Notes: generated by a model from the letters alone, not told the origin. Numbered from the stretch's first letter, positions 20,982 to 33,367 are shown. The stretch is DNA of 64,000 nt from Siphonodentalium dalli (GCA_032622095.1 CP136061.1:217712373-217776372); one strand, 5' to 3'. Numbers and translations are program-made.

Positions 20982-23549
20982 ATGACTACTGTCACATCAG
21001 AAAGCTCCAGACATGAATGTCCAGTGTGCTTCAAGTCCTTTCTTAGACTGAAACCTCTTGAGTCACATATGATATCACATCTTGAAAAAGAGGATGAGGT
21101 AAATTCCACTGAGTACAAATGTTTATCATGCATGTCAGTGTTTGCTTCAAGAAGATCACTAAGCCGGCATATGAAAAAGCATGATATGACGAAAAACAAC
21201 AAACGATCAACAAAGACCAAGGCCCCTGACAAAGGACTAACAAAGGCTAAATTCAAGGTAGCTGATAAAGGCCCAACAAAGAGTAAGTCCAACGAATGCA
21301 ATAAAGGCCCGACAAAGACTAGGACCAAGGCCTCAGATAAAGGCCCAACAAAGACTAGGTCCAAGGCCTCGGATAAAGGCCAAACAAAGACTAGGTCCAA
21401 GGCCTCGGATAAAGGCCAAACAAAGACTAGGTCCAAGGCCTCGGATAAAGGCCAAACAAAGACTAGGTCCAAGGCCTCAGATAAAGACCAAACAAATGCT
21501 AAGTTAAATGATTCTGATCACATTGCAATAAATGCACTCCAACGCACAAACATCAATATAATTGACATCCAAGATATAACAGAGTCACACCCTGATGTTT
21601 ATATTGATAGGAATTACAAGTGCTTGATTTGTTATGATATTTTTGGAACAGAAGAAGAGCGAGATATTCATATGGAAATTCATGAGGAAAAATATGGAGA
21701 CGTATGGTCTCCAGATTTAAATAATAATGCCTCAGTTAACTCTATTAGTGAGGATACCAAGTTTCATAATTTGACAGCATCTGTGGAGCTTAACAAAAGA
21801 GATATTCTCTTTGAAACGGAAAGTCAAAATTCAAGTCAATTGTGTGATGCATTGTCTGCTAAAATTGAGGTCTTGGACACAGTATCTCAAACACAGAATA
21901 TTTTATCATTAAAAAATGATAGTGTTAATCTTTCAGACAGTGCTGTTAATGTGGATTTATCTTCTGATGAAGTGGAAACTTTTGCTTGTTCGTCTTCGAT
22001 GAATAAAGACACCAGATGTGAAGATAGCATTATTTGTTTCAGTTCTGACGATGCCGAGAATGCAAATGAAGGACATGAAGCCGTTAATGACTCTGATTAT
22101 TTGCCTCGGGTTTCAACAAGTCAAAAGAAACGGCTGCGCTATAAGACACTTAGCTCATGTGCACGAGCTCGTGGGAATCCGGTGAGTGCGATTGATTCTA
22201 AAGCTAGAAAAATAAAGGAAAATCAACCGAAGAAACCCAGAAAAAAATCTAATGACAAACGTAAAGGACCTAGGGGTGAGTATCCTTGTGACATTTGTCA
22301 AAAAGTATTCACCCGGTCTTGGAGTTTGAAAATTCACTATCTTCGTCATACAGGTGTGAAAGAATTTCAATGTGATACTTGCAATCTGGAATGCTACACT
22401 TTGTCAGAACTGAATACTCACAAGAAGTTACAACACAGTGGATATGTGGCAGCTAAGACTGAGTACCCTTGTGAAAAATGTGGCAAGAAATTCCGGCAAT
22501 TAAACCTTATGAGAACTCATGTTAGTCGTGTGCATGATAAGAAGTATAACTGTAAATGTCAGTACTGTGAAAAGGAGTTCTTCGACATGTATGGACTCAG
22601 GAAGCATGTCACTATACATACAGGTGAAATGCAGTATCGATGCAATATATGTTCCAAGGAATTCCGCGTGCATACAAGCTACAAACTTCACATGACGTTA
22701 CATACGGGTGACCGCCCCTATAGTTGTGATATGTGTGGAAAAACATTTAGACAGCTTATCGACAAAAAGCGTCATGTGCTTGGTGTTCACGGTCATCTCA
22801 AGCCTCACAAATGTGTTAAATGTCCAATGGCATTTGCAACTCCAGATAGATTATTGAGTCACAAGCGCATTCATGCTGATAGGAAGAAAACTGAGAAATG
22901 CTCCACATGCAGTTCAATGTTCTATTCATCTAGTCAACTAAAAGCACACATGAGGTACGTTCATTCATTTGTGAGGCCCTATCTATGTGAAGTGTGTGAT
23001 ATGAGATTCAAAACACGAGGTTCTCTTAACATACATAACAATGCAGTGCACCTGAAGCTCCGATTATACAAGTGTGATATATGTCTAAAAGCATTTAAAA
23101 ATGCATCCGGTCTGAAGTATCATTCCCGGAGGCATTCAGGAGAGACTCCATATCAATGTGATCTGTGCAGGAAATCGTTCTCAAGATTATTTACACTGAA
23201 ATGCCACAAACGAGCCGTGCATACTTCGGAACGTCCGTATAAGTGTGATAAATGTCCAAAGACGTTTGCATTGCGGAGCGGCCTCTATTCTCACATGGAT
23301 TATCATGCTACTGGTTATCCATACAAATGCTTGTTATGCTTGAAGGGTTTTAAAATGAGATCTTCGTTAACCTTCCATAAAATGACGCACAGCGGATTAT
23401 ACCCTTACAAATGTAATGTCTGCCATAAGGGCTTCCAGCGGACATATGCAAGGAAGATGCATTATCAGAAATATCATAACAGAAATATTTTAACTTCAAG
23501 TATGAACATTAAAATTGAGCTTCCTTTTATAAAAGAAGAGAACTTTTGA
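20982..23549 (+). CDS. C2H2 zinc-finger protein, 17 fingers, with 12-residue repeat linker
   Basis: An 855-residue protein in one uninterrupted coding exon. Presumed nuclear DNA-binding regulator; target unknown. Fingers: 1 (Cys13-His33), 2 (Cys47-His67), 3 (Cys214-His234), then a C-terminal block of 14 from Cys436 to His832, many joined by short TGEKP-like linkers (for example HTGDRPY, HSGETPY, HTSERPY). All 17 keep the CxxC and HxxxH or HxxxxH ligands. Between fingers 2 and 3, residues 84-179 are eight tandem 12-residue units (consensus KGQTKTRSKASD). Residues 235-430 are acidic and Ser-rich, then basic, with a likely nuclear signal at 417-428 (KKPRKKSNDKRK). I see no KRAB, BTB, SCAN or ZAD domain. 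The start is the first ATG after a 3' splice site at 20913-20914 in the likely 5' UTR. Lineage-specific expansion makes a gene symbol unsafe. Confidence 0.93.
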   Translation: MTTVTSESSRHECPVCFKSFLRLKPLESHMISHLEKEDEVNSTEYKCLSCMSVFASRRSLSRHMKKHDMTKNNKRSTKTKAPDKGLTKAKFKVADKGPTKSKSNECNKGPTKTRTKASDKGPTKTRSKASDKGQTKTRSKASDKGQTKTRSKASDKGQTKTRSKASDKDQTNAKLNDSDHIAINALQRTNINIIDIQDITESHPDVYIDRNYKCLICYDIFGTEEERDIHMEIHEEKYGDVWSPDLNNNASVNSISEDTKFHNLTASVELNKRDILFETESQNSSQLCDALSAKIEVLDTVSQTQNILSLKNDSVNLSDSAVNVDLSSDEVETFACSSSMNKDTRCEDSIICFSSDDAENANEGHEAVNDSDYLPRVSTSQKKRLRYKTLSSCARARGNPVSAIDSKARKIKENQPKKPRKKSNDKRKGPRGEYPCDICQKVFTRSWSLKIHYLRHTGVKEFQCDTCNLECYTLSELNTHKKLQHSGYVAAKTEYPCEKCGKKFRQLNLMRTHVSRVHDKKYNCKCQYCEKEFFDMYGLRKHVTIHTGEMQYRCNICSKEFRVHTSYKLHMTLHTGDRPYSCDMCGKTFRQLIDKKRHVLGVHGHLKPHKCVKCPMAFATPDRLLSHKRIHADRKKTEKCSTCSSMFYSSSQLKAHMRYVHSFVRPYLCEVCDMRFKTRGSLNIHNNAVHLKLRLYKCDICLKAFKNASGLKYHSRRHSGETPYQCDLCRKSFSRLFTLKCHKRAVHTSERPYKCDKCPKTFALRSGLYSHMDYHATGYPYKCLLCLKGFKMRSSLTFHKMTHSGLYPYKCNVCHKGFQRTYARKMHYQKYHNRNILTSSMNIKIELPFIKEENF
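21231..21518 (+). repeat. In-frame 36-bp minisatellite in the zinc-finger gene
   Basis: Eight units of 36 bp encode residues 84-179. The central units (5-7) are identical at protein level, with near-identical DNA, while the outer units have diverged. That pattern fits recent slippage or unequal exchange in the middle of the array. Each unit is rich in Lys, Arg, Ser and Thr. Confidence 0.9.
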
Positions 23550-23781
23550 ATTATAGGACTTGTTTCGTCAGTCAAATTAAGCACTACTGATTGCACAAAG
23601 GTCTCTATTCCTGATCACATGATTAATATTTATTGCCATATTAATTGAGGACTTTTAGTGTCATGGTATACCATATTTCCAAAAGAGTCTAGTGAGAATT
23701 TCAAAGCTCTGAATATGTTTATCAAATTTATCACGGTTAATTTTTCTGCTGAACATTGCTATAGGTCTGTTAAGCAGTTTT

Positions 23782-23787
23782 ATTAAA
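23782..23787 (+). terminator. Candidate poly(A) signal of the zinc-finger gene
   Basis: ATTAAA lies 233 bases past the stop codon, in unique sequence before the TTAA element that begins at 23930. Confidence 0.3.
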
Positions 23788-23929
23788 ATATTGACTTATG
23801 ATGCAGAGGTCCATTTAGAGATAGCATGACTGGACTGAATGAAATCCATGATTATGGAATACTATCTGCACGATACTAGAGATAACCGAATCAGCTGTGG
23901 CACTAAAAGAGCGAAAGTATTCATAATAA

Positions 23930-24321
23930 CCCTTTACCCAACAGAAGGGCCCTGTGCCAATGCATTCTCTTATATATGCGAGTCGACCATAGGTCGCCTC
24001 GCATATATAAGAGAATGCATTGGCTTAACACATTAAAAATTATAAAATTGTTAAAGAATGTAAGAAAAAATGGTAAAAAGTGGTAAAAAAAGATTTTTGT
24101 TAGGCCAATGCATTCTCTTATATATGCGAGGCGACCTATGGTCGACTCGCATATATAAGAGAATGCATTGGCACAGGGCATAACTGTAACTATCACAATG
24201 TGGTCAAGGAGCCGGTTCCAATGATATCCATATTTGTATGGTTCTATTGAGACAGACCGAAGATATTTTAGGCTGTTGAAGCTTTATTTGGCCGGTTTTG
24301 GTCGGTTTGTTGGGTAAAGGG
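23930..24321. mobile_element. piggyBac-like MITE, CCCTTTACCCAACA family
   Basis: Ends CCCTTTACCCAACAG and TTGGGTAAAGGG with TTAA at 24322-24325 and ATAA on the left. Two 70-bp palindromic cores in opposite orientation. Nearly identical to 37328-37719 and 55291-55666, but inverted relative to them. Confidence 0.88.
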
Positions 24322-24409
24322 TTAAGTACACAATCAACATCACTGCAGTTCTAACAGTTGAAATAATGCAGACTGAATGGTGAGAAGGATCTGAGTGGAA
24401 CTTCAAACG

Positions 24410-25170
24410 GCAATGCACGTTATATTATTGGTCCGTCCGTACGTACATCCATCAGTTTGTGCATCTGTCCATTTGTTTGCTTTTGGTTTGGTTTCCAGAT
24501 GATAACTTTAGTAAGTCTCAACTGAATGGAATGAAATATGGTATGTGAGTTTACTAGCCCAAAATACAGGTCGAGTTCGAACTTGGGTTCCACCTGCCAA
24601 TATTTACCAGAGTTGACCCTTTGTTGGTATTAACCATAGGCATATTTTTCCATGCCCCAGCTATGCTCTTTTTCTAAAACTTTCTAGCCTGCTATAAATA
24701 TGGGCAGTAGAAATTTTTACTTGTTATCGACTTTGTTTATCAGATTATCTCAATCTTTTATTATGTGACCAAGTTTGGAGCTTTGAGCTTTGATATGCAT
24801 AAATTGGTATTTGTTCCTTCTTTGGCATTGCTTTAGAATTTTCTATGAAATTCTATAGGTTCCTCCGGCTCTTTCTTATATTAAATTCAAGAAGACCTAC
24901 ATTGACACTATACTATCTGAAGATATGGGGTTATGATGTTTTGATTCTTGGTATATTTTTTCACCAATCTGTCTGTCCGTCCATTCGCTTTTGGTTTCTG
25001 GATGATAACTTTATATAGTATCAACTGATTAGATGAAATTTGGTATGTGGGTTTACTAGCACAACATACAGGTCAAGTTCAAATTGAGTTCCACCTGCCG
25101 ATTTTCACCAGAGTTATGGCCCTTTGTAGGAATTTACCACAGGTGTATTTTGCCATGCTCTTGTTTACTT
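24410..25170. repeat. Dispersed GGATGATAACTT repeat, two copies
   Basis: Two related stretches (about 24420-24640 and 24960-25150) with GTCCGTCC, GGATGATAACTTTA and GGTATGTGGGTTTACTAG words; same family as 4980-6060. Confidence 0.6.
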
Positions 25171-25179
25171 CTGATGACG

Positions 25180-27488
25180 TTTTTGTTTAAACAATATTTA
25201 TTTCTACCCTCAATGAACATATAGAATATTTTTTACAATTTTTATGACATGAATTAGAATAGATATTAAAGGGTGAAGATGATTTAACAACAATCGAGTC
25301 ATCGTTTAAGTTCAGTTATCTCCTCAGAAAAGGATGACGTGTAGGATTTTGTAGTTGAACTGCCATTCTGTTCTGATTGCTATCCAGATATGATTAGAGA
25401 TATCAGTTATCTCTGACAACTTAAAAGTGTATATACCAGAAAACCAATTTTTTGGAAATAATTGTTCTGCCCCAAATATTAAATATTATTAATACCATGT
25501 GTTACAATTAGTACCATGTTTTACCATTTGAACAGGTATTATAATTACAATGTTGTAAAATGTATTACCATTATGTCATAATCTAACATAAATTGTTTAC
25601 GCCACAACAATAAAATAGACTGGTTTAAGAACATTTGAATTGAAAAAAGTAGATGCTGGAGGGAAAGAAAAAAAAAATTATGCATCACTACCAAAACAAA
25701 TGACAAATAGCAGAATTGCCAATAAATTTTACAAGATTTTTGAAAACGATAAGTTTTACTAAAATTAAATTTAAATATTTCTTCCAATAAAACGGTATAA
25801 ATAATTGAAAGAAGGTTATTAAAAGCAAAACAGAGACAGCGACATCAAAAATTTTCTAAATCACTGTGACCACAAAAAGTTGTATGAGGGGGTACGTAAA
25901 CCAGGCTATTAAATTACTGTTGCCTGGGTATAATATATTTTTTCTTTAAATGAGCGTAAGTGATAATTATTCTACAATTATAGGGACCCAAGACACTCAC
26001 ATTGGGTAAATATTAAAAAACATATAAGTCAGTAAAAAAATCACCACTAAGAAGAACATGGTAAATGTATAAACTTTGTTCTTATACAGTCTACCGTACA
26101 CTGCCAGATAATTGCCTCAGATCTGAGGAGAAACACAGTGCAAGGTCATTAAAATTATTCCTTCCACAACACAGTTCCTGGATATATATGGTATACTGTA
26201 TAGTGATTATTGGTAGTTCTGCAATTCCAAAATTTGCATGTTGAAAGCCTTTACTAGTAAGCAATCAGAAGATTTACAGTAATTTGTCGACAAACATTGC
26301 TAATTATGTGGTAAGTTTAAATATTTTTGTCTGAATATAAGTTTCAGAATAGTTTTCAATGCTTTGACCTTTTTCAATGTTTACTGTAAATATTTGATCT
26401 TATTAGACTAATTGAACTTTTATCGGTAATTTCACTGTATTAACAGTAATATTTACATCACAATGACTTTTTTGTCATGCAAAATCTCATTATTGGCGAG
26501 TTATTATTATAAATGAAATTAAGAACAATGTTAATCTATTAGTTCATGTTCCTGTTGATGATAGTTGTTTTATGGACTTTTTTATATTATTTCGCATGAA
26601 CCCACTTCGAAGGCCTTATGTCCCTTTAACATGTTCACTGCTGATGCCTGGGCATTCAATTACATGCAAAATTTACGAGATAACTCATATTCGGCAGTTA
26701 ACTTGTTAATTGTACATTTAAACTAAACAACAGATATATAACATACAGTCTGGGTATCCCTCGACTATGTGGTACATGTGCTATGCTTCCCTGTAACATA
26801 ATCTGGTGCATTCCATGTCCCATGTCATTACTCCAGACATAAAATGATAATCTGCAAGGTTTTCGGAATCCGAATAATGACGAACCATCCCTGACATCAT
26901 AATATAAACAATATTTCATAGAATTATAGACTTTATAGTGCAAGTGCGCCCTGTCAAGTGCTGTCATCACTCAGTAGTCAGCAGGTCAACATGCAGTAGT
27001 CAGCCGCTCAACATGTAGTAGTCAGCAGGTCAACATGCAGAGGCAAAACATTATACATGTATATCCATCCCTGTCTGTGTCATACAAGCCGATTACAACA
27101 TTGGAGCATGTTCCTTTGTCGCGCTAATTTGATTGGATGGAACATTTTAATGGAGTATTATTATTGTATGGAGAAGGAATCAGATGAAATTATTCATATT
27201 TTTTCCGTCCGAGCGCAGATTGTATAACATACTGTATCATGATATTTTTATATTCTAAATACATGAGTCAATGTTTCAAAGACCCATGAGTATACAAAAC
27301 AATGTATCAAGATACTGAGTAGTATCATAAACAAAACCATGTGAATTGACATATTCATCATCACTGAGGGAATAAATCTGGAATTTTATATGAGATTCCG
27401 CGGCAGCGTAGGACTACTACGATATCCTCTTCTTTAACTAATTTGTTAGAACAAGTTAACTAAACTGCTCAAACAAGTTATTAACTTG
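25180..27488. other. No gene recognised
   Basis: AT-rich. Three short direct copies of a CAGTAGTCAGC(A/C)G word at 26973-27030. No convincing ORF. Confidence 0.45.
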
Positions 27489-27493
27489 TTTAA

Positions 27494-27732
27494 CCCATCC
27501 ATGACGAGATTCCTGAAATTATGCGAAAACCCTGTGTCAATGCCATCTCTCATATATGTGAGTCTCCCATAGGGAGCCTCACATATATAAGAGAATGCAT
27601 TGGCCTAACAATATTTACATTGATCTTGTAAGCCAGTGCATTCTCTTATATATGAGAGGCTCCCTATGGGAGACTCGCATATATAAGAGAATGCACTGGC
27701 ACAGGATATTTAATGCTCTCATCTTAAAAGGG
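27494..27732. mobile_element. piggyBac-like MITE, double-core form
   Basis: CCCATCCATGACG left end after TTAA (27490-27493), AAAGGG right end before TTAA (27733-27736), two diverged palindromic cores. Confidence 0.8.
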
Positions 27733-28178
27733 TTAAAGATAGTGCACCTCTTCCGGGCCACAATTACAATTACATGTACAACATAAGTTTTATAAAACCT
27801 GATTTAAAGACTACAACAATTCATTTGTCTACACATGTAAAAACATAATAAAGTGGTTCATATCTGATGCAGCTGAGCATAATTTACAGTGAAATCTTCT
27901 AATCAAAATGAAATTTGCCCAGATTGAGGGTGATGACAAGATACCAGTACAGTTCTCCCTCTTGGTTCCAGGTATTCTCCAAACGTATTTGCGAGATTTC
28001 TGTTCTAAAAATAGCCCCTAAAACTGTCCCGAAAATGTGTTAAGAAATGGTAAATAAAATTAATATTAATAGATAGAAGCTTTTCCAGACAGATGTCCTT
28101 GTATTATATTTTTTATATCCCAGAATCTATATAAGGCTTGATAGGAAGAGATACACCATCTTTAACAAGTTAGCTAAA

Positions 28179-28434
28179 CAAGCCTTGAAATAGGGTGTCT
28201 GTCATTTGCAGAATGAGGTCCCCAGAGGGTGAATTTAGTGATGCTACCCCCGCATAGCGGGCTAGCATCACCAAATTCACCCTCTGAGAACCTCATTCTG
28301 CTGAGTTGTAAGCAGAATGAGGTCCCCAGAGGGTGAATTTGGTGATGCTAGTCCGCTATGCGGGGGTAGCATCACTAAATTCACCCTCTGGGGACCTCAT
28401 TCTGCAAATGACAGACACCCTATTTCAAGGCTTG
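28179..28434. mobile_element. Full-length CAAGCC-family hAT-like MITE, 256 bp
   Basis: Near-perfect whole-length palindrome, each half itself palindromic. The 8-bp duplication TAGCTAAA is at 28171-28178 and 28435-28442. Best reference copy of the family in this window. Confidence 0.92.
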
Positions 28435-28442
28435 TAGCTAAA

Positions 28443-29550
28443 CAAGTTACATGTATATTCACAAATGAAGTAAGTTATTTATGTATAATTTCTATTTAAT
28501 TATATTTTCCTCAACTTTTTACAAAATATAAATCATATCCCCACTCCCAGATGACTGAACATGTTATCCTACTCTCAAGATGTTATCCTGCTCTCAGCTC
28601 TGAGTCATGACGTCAATTTTTGCGTCATTCGGTATCCTTCGCATTATTTTAACATAATTGGTGATGTTGTACTGTAAGAATGTATGATGTCTAACCGTGT
28701 GTTTCATTGTGGTCTGGGTCGTAACAAACTATAAATATAATTAAAGAAAATATAATAAACACAACAGTAAGCTTTCTGAGTAGCGCACATGTTTTCTCCT
28801 CGTGAGATGCGAGGATTATTTTCACTCAGCCGGCGACTCGTAAAAATAATACTGTTGTTTATATTTTCCACTATATATTCAATAAATAATTTGTAAAAAA
28901 TACAATTTTGATCAATTTATTAATTAATTTATCAAATAATTGTAGACATAAATGTAAGGCCAATATAAATAAATTGCTAGATTTAGATCCAACTTTTTCA
29001 GAAAAATGAGGCGGGAGGGTGAATTTTATTTTTTATATTTTGTTTTTCCTAACATAAATGGTAATGGACAGTTCTAGATATTGAAGCAGTATCCTATCTA
29101 AAATAATAAAACATGATTTAGATTGTCCAATTTGATCAAATTAGACTGATTAATTCGTCATTGAAATGTAATTTGACAGTTAAGGCATGTTTACATTAAA
29201 GATATCCAAATAAAACAAAATTTAAGAGGAAATTAAAAATAGGGTCAGAGGGGATGTAAATCTATAAATTTTTATATTGGCCTAATTGTATAATTTAATA
29301 GTATTGTATATTTTGAAAGTGACAGATAACTAAATTTCCATGTGTATATTTTGATTTTAGGTATGTTTAATTAAATATTTATTTGAATTCACCTGAGTTG
29401 TTAAAAATTTAATAAATTCTATAATTTTCCACTGGTCTGATGATGTTTCTCAACCATAGATATTCATATAGCTACTGGTGTGGGCAGGTAAGATTCGTGC
29501 AAAAGGGGTTCCTGAGCAGGGGTCATAGAGTGCAACTTTCTGCCCCTCCT
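28443..29550. other. No gene recognised
   Basis: AT-rich, with a less AT-rich patch near 28600-28860. No ORF of note. Confidence 0.4.
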
Positions 29551-29621
29551 GATCATGCCATGAATCTCTACTCTGGCTGAGTCCATAGGACACAGCCACA
29601 GTAGAGGTTCATGTCATGATC
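29551..29621. repeat. Short palindrome with GATCATGCCATGAATCTCTA ends
   Basis: Arms of about 30 bases. The same arm sequence occurs near 9302 and 58434, at the edges of the larger palindromic element family, so this may be a solo end pair. Confidence 0.6.
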
Positions 29622-29787
29622 TACCGCACCTCTTGCTATCAAGTCCTTCACCAAGGGAGGCACAGTGTCCTTTCATGCTTCATAGAGTTCATAGAATGTC
29701 AAGAAACGCTGAATTATCAACAGAATCAATTCTATATATTGTCCTGAGAGGAAAATGGATCTATTCTTATAGTTTACATAAGAAATG

Positions 29788-29927
29788 AACGGCGGTTTCA
29801 ATGTGGTCATGGGATTTTGACCCCGAGGTAAAATTCAGCAAATTGCATGAACCCCAAAGGGGTTCATGCAGAGTTTGCTGAATTTTTATCGTGGTCAAAA
29901 CCCATGACCACTTTGAATCCGACGTTT
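29788..29927. repeat. Palindromic MITE-like repeat
   Basis: Arms beginning GGTTTCAATGTGGTCATGGG fold around CCCCAAAGGGG. A decayed relative is at 61105-61195. Confidence 0.65.
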
Positions 29928-30065
29928 ATTATTTATATATATATACTTAAATTCATTATCAACTAGGATTTTCTGTCTTTCCCACTATTTATTCAACTTT
30001 AAATAAATGCATGGAGTTCAGTTTCGGACGAATTTTAGAAAACCATAAACATTGTGAGAATCCGT

Positions 30066-30165
30066 TGACGGAGAGAGGAAAAACGCAATTTCACAGTAAA
30101 GTATACACATATGACTGACGGAGAGAGGAAAAACGCAATTTCACAGTAAAGTATACACATATGAC
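30066..30165. repeat. Perfect 50-bp tandem duplication
   Basis: Two identical 50-base units starting TGACGGAGAGAGGAAAAACG, with no differences. Recent. Confidence 0.95.
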
Positions 30166-30439
30166 GAAATGTCTTGTTTAGCTTGTGATGAATGTAGACG
30201 TGTTGATTTCAAGAATTAATGATAATATCTGAAACTATCCAGTTTCGTTGTGGATGATAAGAAATTGACAACACGCCGATATATTTGTGAGGTCGTGGGT
30301 TGTGTAATCATAGGAGATGAGTTTTAGGTGCTGGGTAACAACACTGATTATAGACCAAAACAAATTGCTTGCCAAATCCGGACTTGCTGAATAGTCAAGC
30401 AGTCGTTCATGTCCAACAATCCACAGTGATTTCCGGGAT

Positions 30440-30516
30440 CAATGAGTTCATAAACCTATGAACGACATTGAAAGTGACGTCACATTACTTTCATAGGTTT
30501 ATGAACACATTGACTC
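30440..30516. repeat. Short palindrome
   Basis: Arms around TTCATAAACCTATGAA / TTTCATAGGTTTATGAA enclose a TGACGTCA-like word (CRE-type). Confidence 0.6.
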
Positions 30517-31173
30517 AGGGGGGCGTGTCTACCGTAATGCTATGGGGAAATCGGAAGTGATATTAGGTGTATGTAAATATATAACATTAACATCGCTAAA
30601 TTCATCTGATCTGATAGGTAGTACAATGAATCACAAGTTGTCTGCAAACTCATATTCACAATATATGTTGAACCAAATTATATTTCTGTATGAATTTGTG
30701 TCCATAAAAGGTATATTGGTTCCAAGAAGGTTCTATATTTATGCATTAAAGGAGTTTGAAAAAAAACAAACAAAGAACTTGCTTCACATATTTAAATACA
30801 TTGGACAATTGTTAATTTATATGGTAAAATTTTGCTTGTAAAACAAATTAATCCAGCAAAACATTGATAACATCTCAATAGGCTTTAATTGTTCCCTGAA
30901 TTTTTGTTGGAATGACCATTATAAGCTTATAAGCACTGTGTCCGTACATGCGTCCAGATGGTTTGGTTCATAACATCAACAATATTCATTAGGATTTGTG
31001 AGTAGTTCACTTTTGGGAACACGAAGATCAAGTTCGAATTTGGTCATGGCCTGGTGATTTTTTATGTACTTATGCCTCTTTTTCACAAGTTTTGTGTTGT
31101 CCGGATGATAATTTAAGTAAAATTCAACAGAATATTTGATATTTTCATGGTATTTGGCACATAGTTCTCATTT

Positions 31174-31617
31174 AAAGGCCCACTTAATTTTCGAATGCCC
31201 AGATAACATTATACACATCATATCCCATATTATATACCATTTGGAAGAGGAACCAAATATTTATATATTCCATCAGAATACGGAACAGCATTGGCCTTGG
31301 AGTGTCCACCGAGTGATAGAGATTCTCAGATTCATTCCAAGACTTCCCCCTTGTCAACCCAGAATGCATCAGAATTCAAACTAAGAGATAGAGTTATTAC
31401 CCTTCCATTGAGAATAATAGACTTTATAGTACAGTCTGAATCAAAATTAATAACAGAACACACCTCAGTAACTTGACCTAAAAATATGTTCCCACTTTAT
31501 TGGACCGGATCAGTTGATAATACAATGTTTTGGAGCGTCCTCTTTCAAATGGCATATAATATGGAATATGTTATATAATGTGATCTGGTGGTTCGAAAAT
31601 TAAGTGGGTCTTTAAGA
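31174..31617. mobile_element. Inverted-end element with TTTAAAGGCCCACTTAATTT ends
   Basis: Both ends run inward as complements (GCCCACTTAATTTTCGAA; AAAATTAAGTGGGTC) for about 80 bases and the loop has no ORF of note. Confidence 0.65.
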
Positions 31618-31639
31618 AGATGTGTCCGAGTGTCTTACC

Positions 31640-31990
31640 TTCTGTCTGTCTGTCAATAATTTTCTTTGGCACAACTGACCGGCCACAATCCTCATTCGAT
31701 CAATTCTTATGGATCCTTGGAGTGATCTCCAGTGGGAGCTATCAAAGTTTTTTGGGATTTCGTTAAAACACATGGCCACCGGCAGCCATCTTGGTTTTTA
31801 CTCTTTGCATGACTAAATCCTTCGGCACGCACAACAAACAACAGTTTCCATCTGATTGATCGCAATCTTCATATGGCTCTTCAGGTTGCTGCTCTAGTTG
31901 TACATGATCATTTCAACTTTCAACATTCCTCTCCGCTCCATGGAACCATTTACTAATGTATGAGTATGACATTATCCATTCTCAAAGATG
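31640..31990. repeat. Fragment of the AGCTCAACTT element
   Basis: One unit with CAGCCATCTTGG and TTACTCTTTGCATGACTAAA (31780-31815) plus the tail words seen at 40150-40230. Confidence 0.6.
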
Positions 31991-32514
31991 AGATGCAGCG
32001 TCATTGACGCCTTCATTTTACTTATAAATCAGTTCGTACTGATTATATCTTGAGCAATAATATGCAGAAATTATACCTGGTTCCCATTAATAGAGAAGAT
32101 GCAGTTCAAATTCAAAATAGTCCAGTGATTTGTGACAGAGTTATGCCCCCTTTTTGACATATAATTCAAAGTTTAGGTAATCTGGATGATAACTTGAGCA
32201 TTGTTCAACAGAATGTCATATTATACTCCCACCGTCCATCCGTATACCTCAGCCATGGGTTATTGGATATTATTACCACTTTAGAGGGTGTTTAGTAGAT
32301 TAACTGCATTTACCCCGCATGATAAGTCTCCATAATTTTGAGGAGAAGTTGACTGGAAGCAAGCATTAATGAAGCTTTGATTTTGTTAACGCCCGGTGCC
32401 CTCTTCCGGTTAAGTCACCGATCACATGATCAAATGAGGACAGATTGGTAATATTAGTAATAACATGATTTTGTCAGGCATCATGGTTTACTAATGGCCA
32501 TCCAGGAATGATTA

Positions 32515-32670
32515 AAACTCTTACATGATCGGAGCTGCGCTGGTGCAGCATTAAAGATATTGTGCCAGTGCATTCTCTTATATATTCGAGGATGGGAGAC
32601 TCACATATGTAAGATAATACATTGGCACAGGGTTTTGTCAAAATTTCATGAAGCTCCATTCATGGAACGG
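32515..32670. mobile_element. piggyBac-like MITE, partial
   Basis: Right end ATTCATGGAACGG followed by TTAA at 32671; a single damaged palindromic core at 32572-32630. Confidence 0.65.
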
Positions 32671-33367
32671 TTAACAACCATGGGGCCTATTAGCGGGCCT
32701 CGACTACATCTTGGGCTGCTAATAGGCCCTCGGACTGTGAATCATTCCTGTTGGGCTGTTAATAAACCATAACATAATGCTCTAAAAAAATCATGTTATT
32801 GGTATATTAATGAAATTTGATAAGGATGTTCACTATAATCAAGACTACATTCAAAAGAGGGTCCAATGATTATCACCTTTTTCATTGTCCTTTTGTTTGT
32901 TTGAAAATAACTATTCACTTTCCGTCGTAGCAGAGATCACTGTCATGGTTTATTGAATCTGAATGTTGTCCTATCTCCATGCGATTTGGGATGGATGCTT
33001 GCCATCACAAGGGAATTAAATGAAGACCCAAACGGTGACTTTCATATTTTCCCTTCTGTATGCTAACATTTGGATTCCATTCTAGCCACGTTTCAATTAT
33101 GCACTGTTCCAATTGGCACTGTTTGGGTTTGCAAACACCTGTGTTGCAACCTTGGGGACATCAAGTTAAAATGAAAGTTTGCCCAAATGTTTTAGGGTAC
33201 AATTTTGTTGTTGTTTTCAAACCAAATCTGACCCCCCCCCCCCCCAAAAAAAGCCACCCTTTTCAGGGCTCAAACGACATTTTATTATATTTTGAATCAA
33301 ATCAATTAATCTCTTCATCTACAAAAAACAGTAGTTATCAAAACAGCTGGAAATGGTTGATTGCCTA

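Noticed and set aside
20960-21472. 170-residue minus-strand ORF made of a 12-residue repeat (LDLVFVWPLSEA type)
   Set aside because: It is the antisense shadow of the 36-bp minisatellite in the zinc-finger gene; the sense frame has the zinc fingers.
30542-30841. 99-residue ORF, possible small membrane protein
   Set aside because: Composition is what AT-rich random sequence gives; no motif, no repeat context, no conservation evidence.
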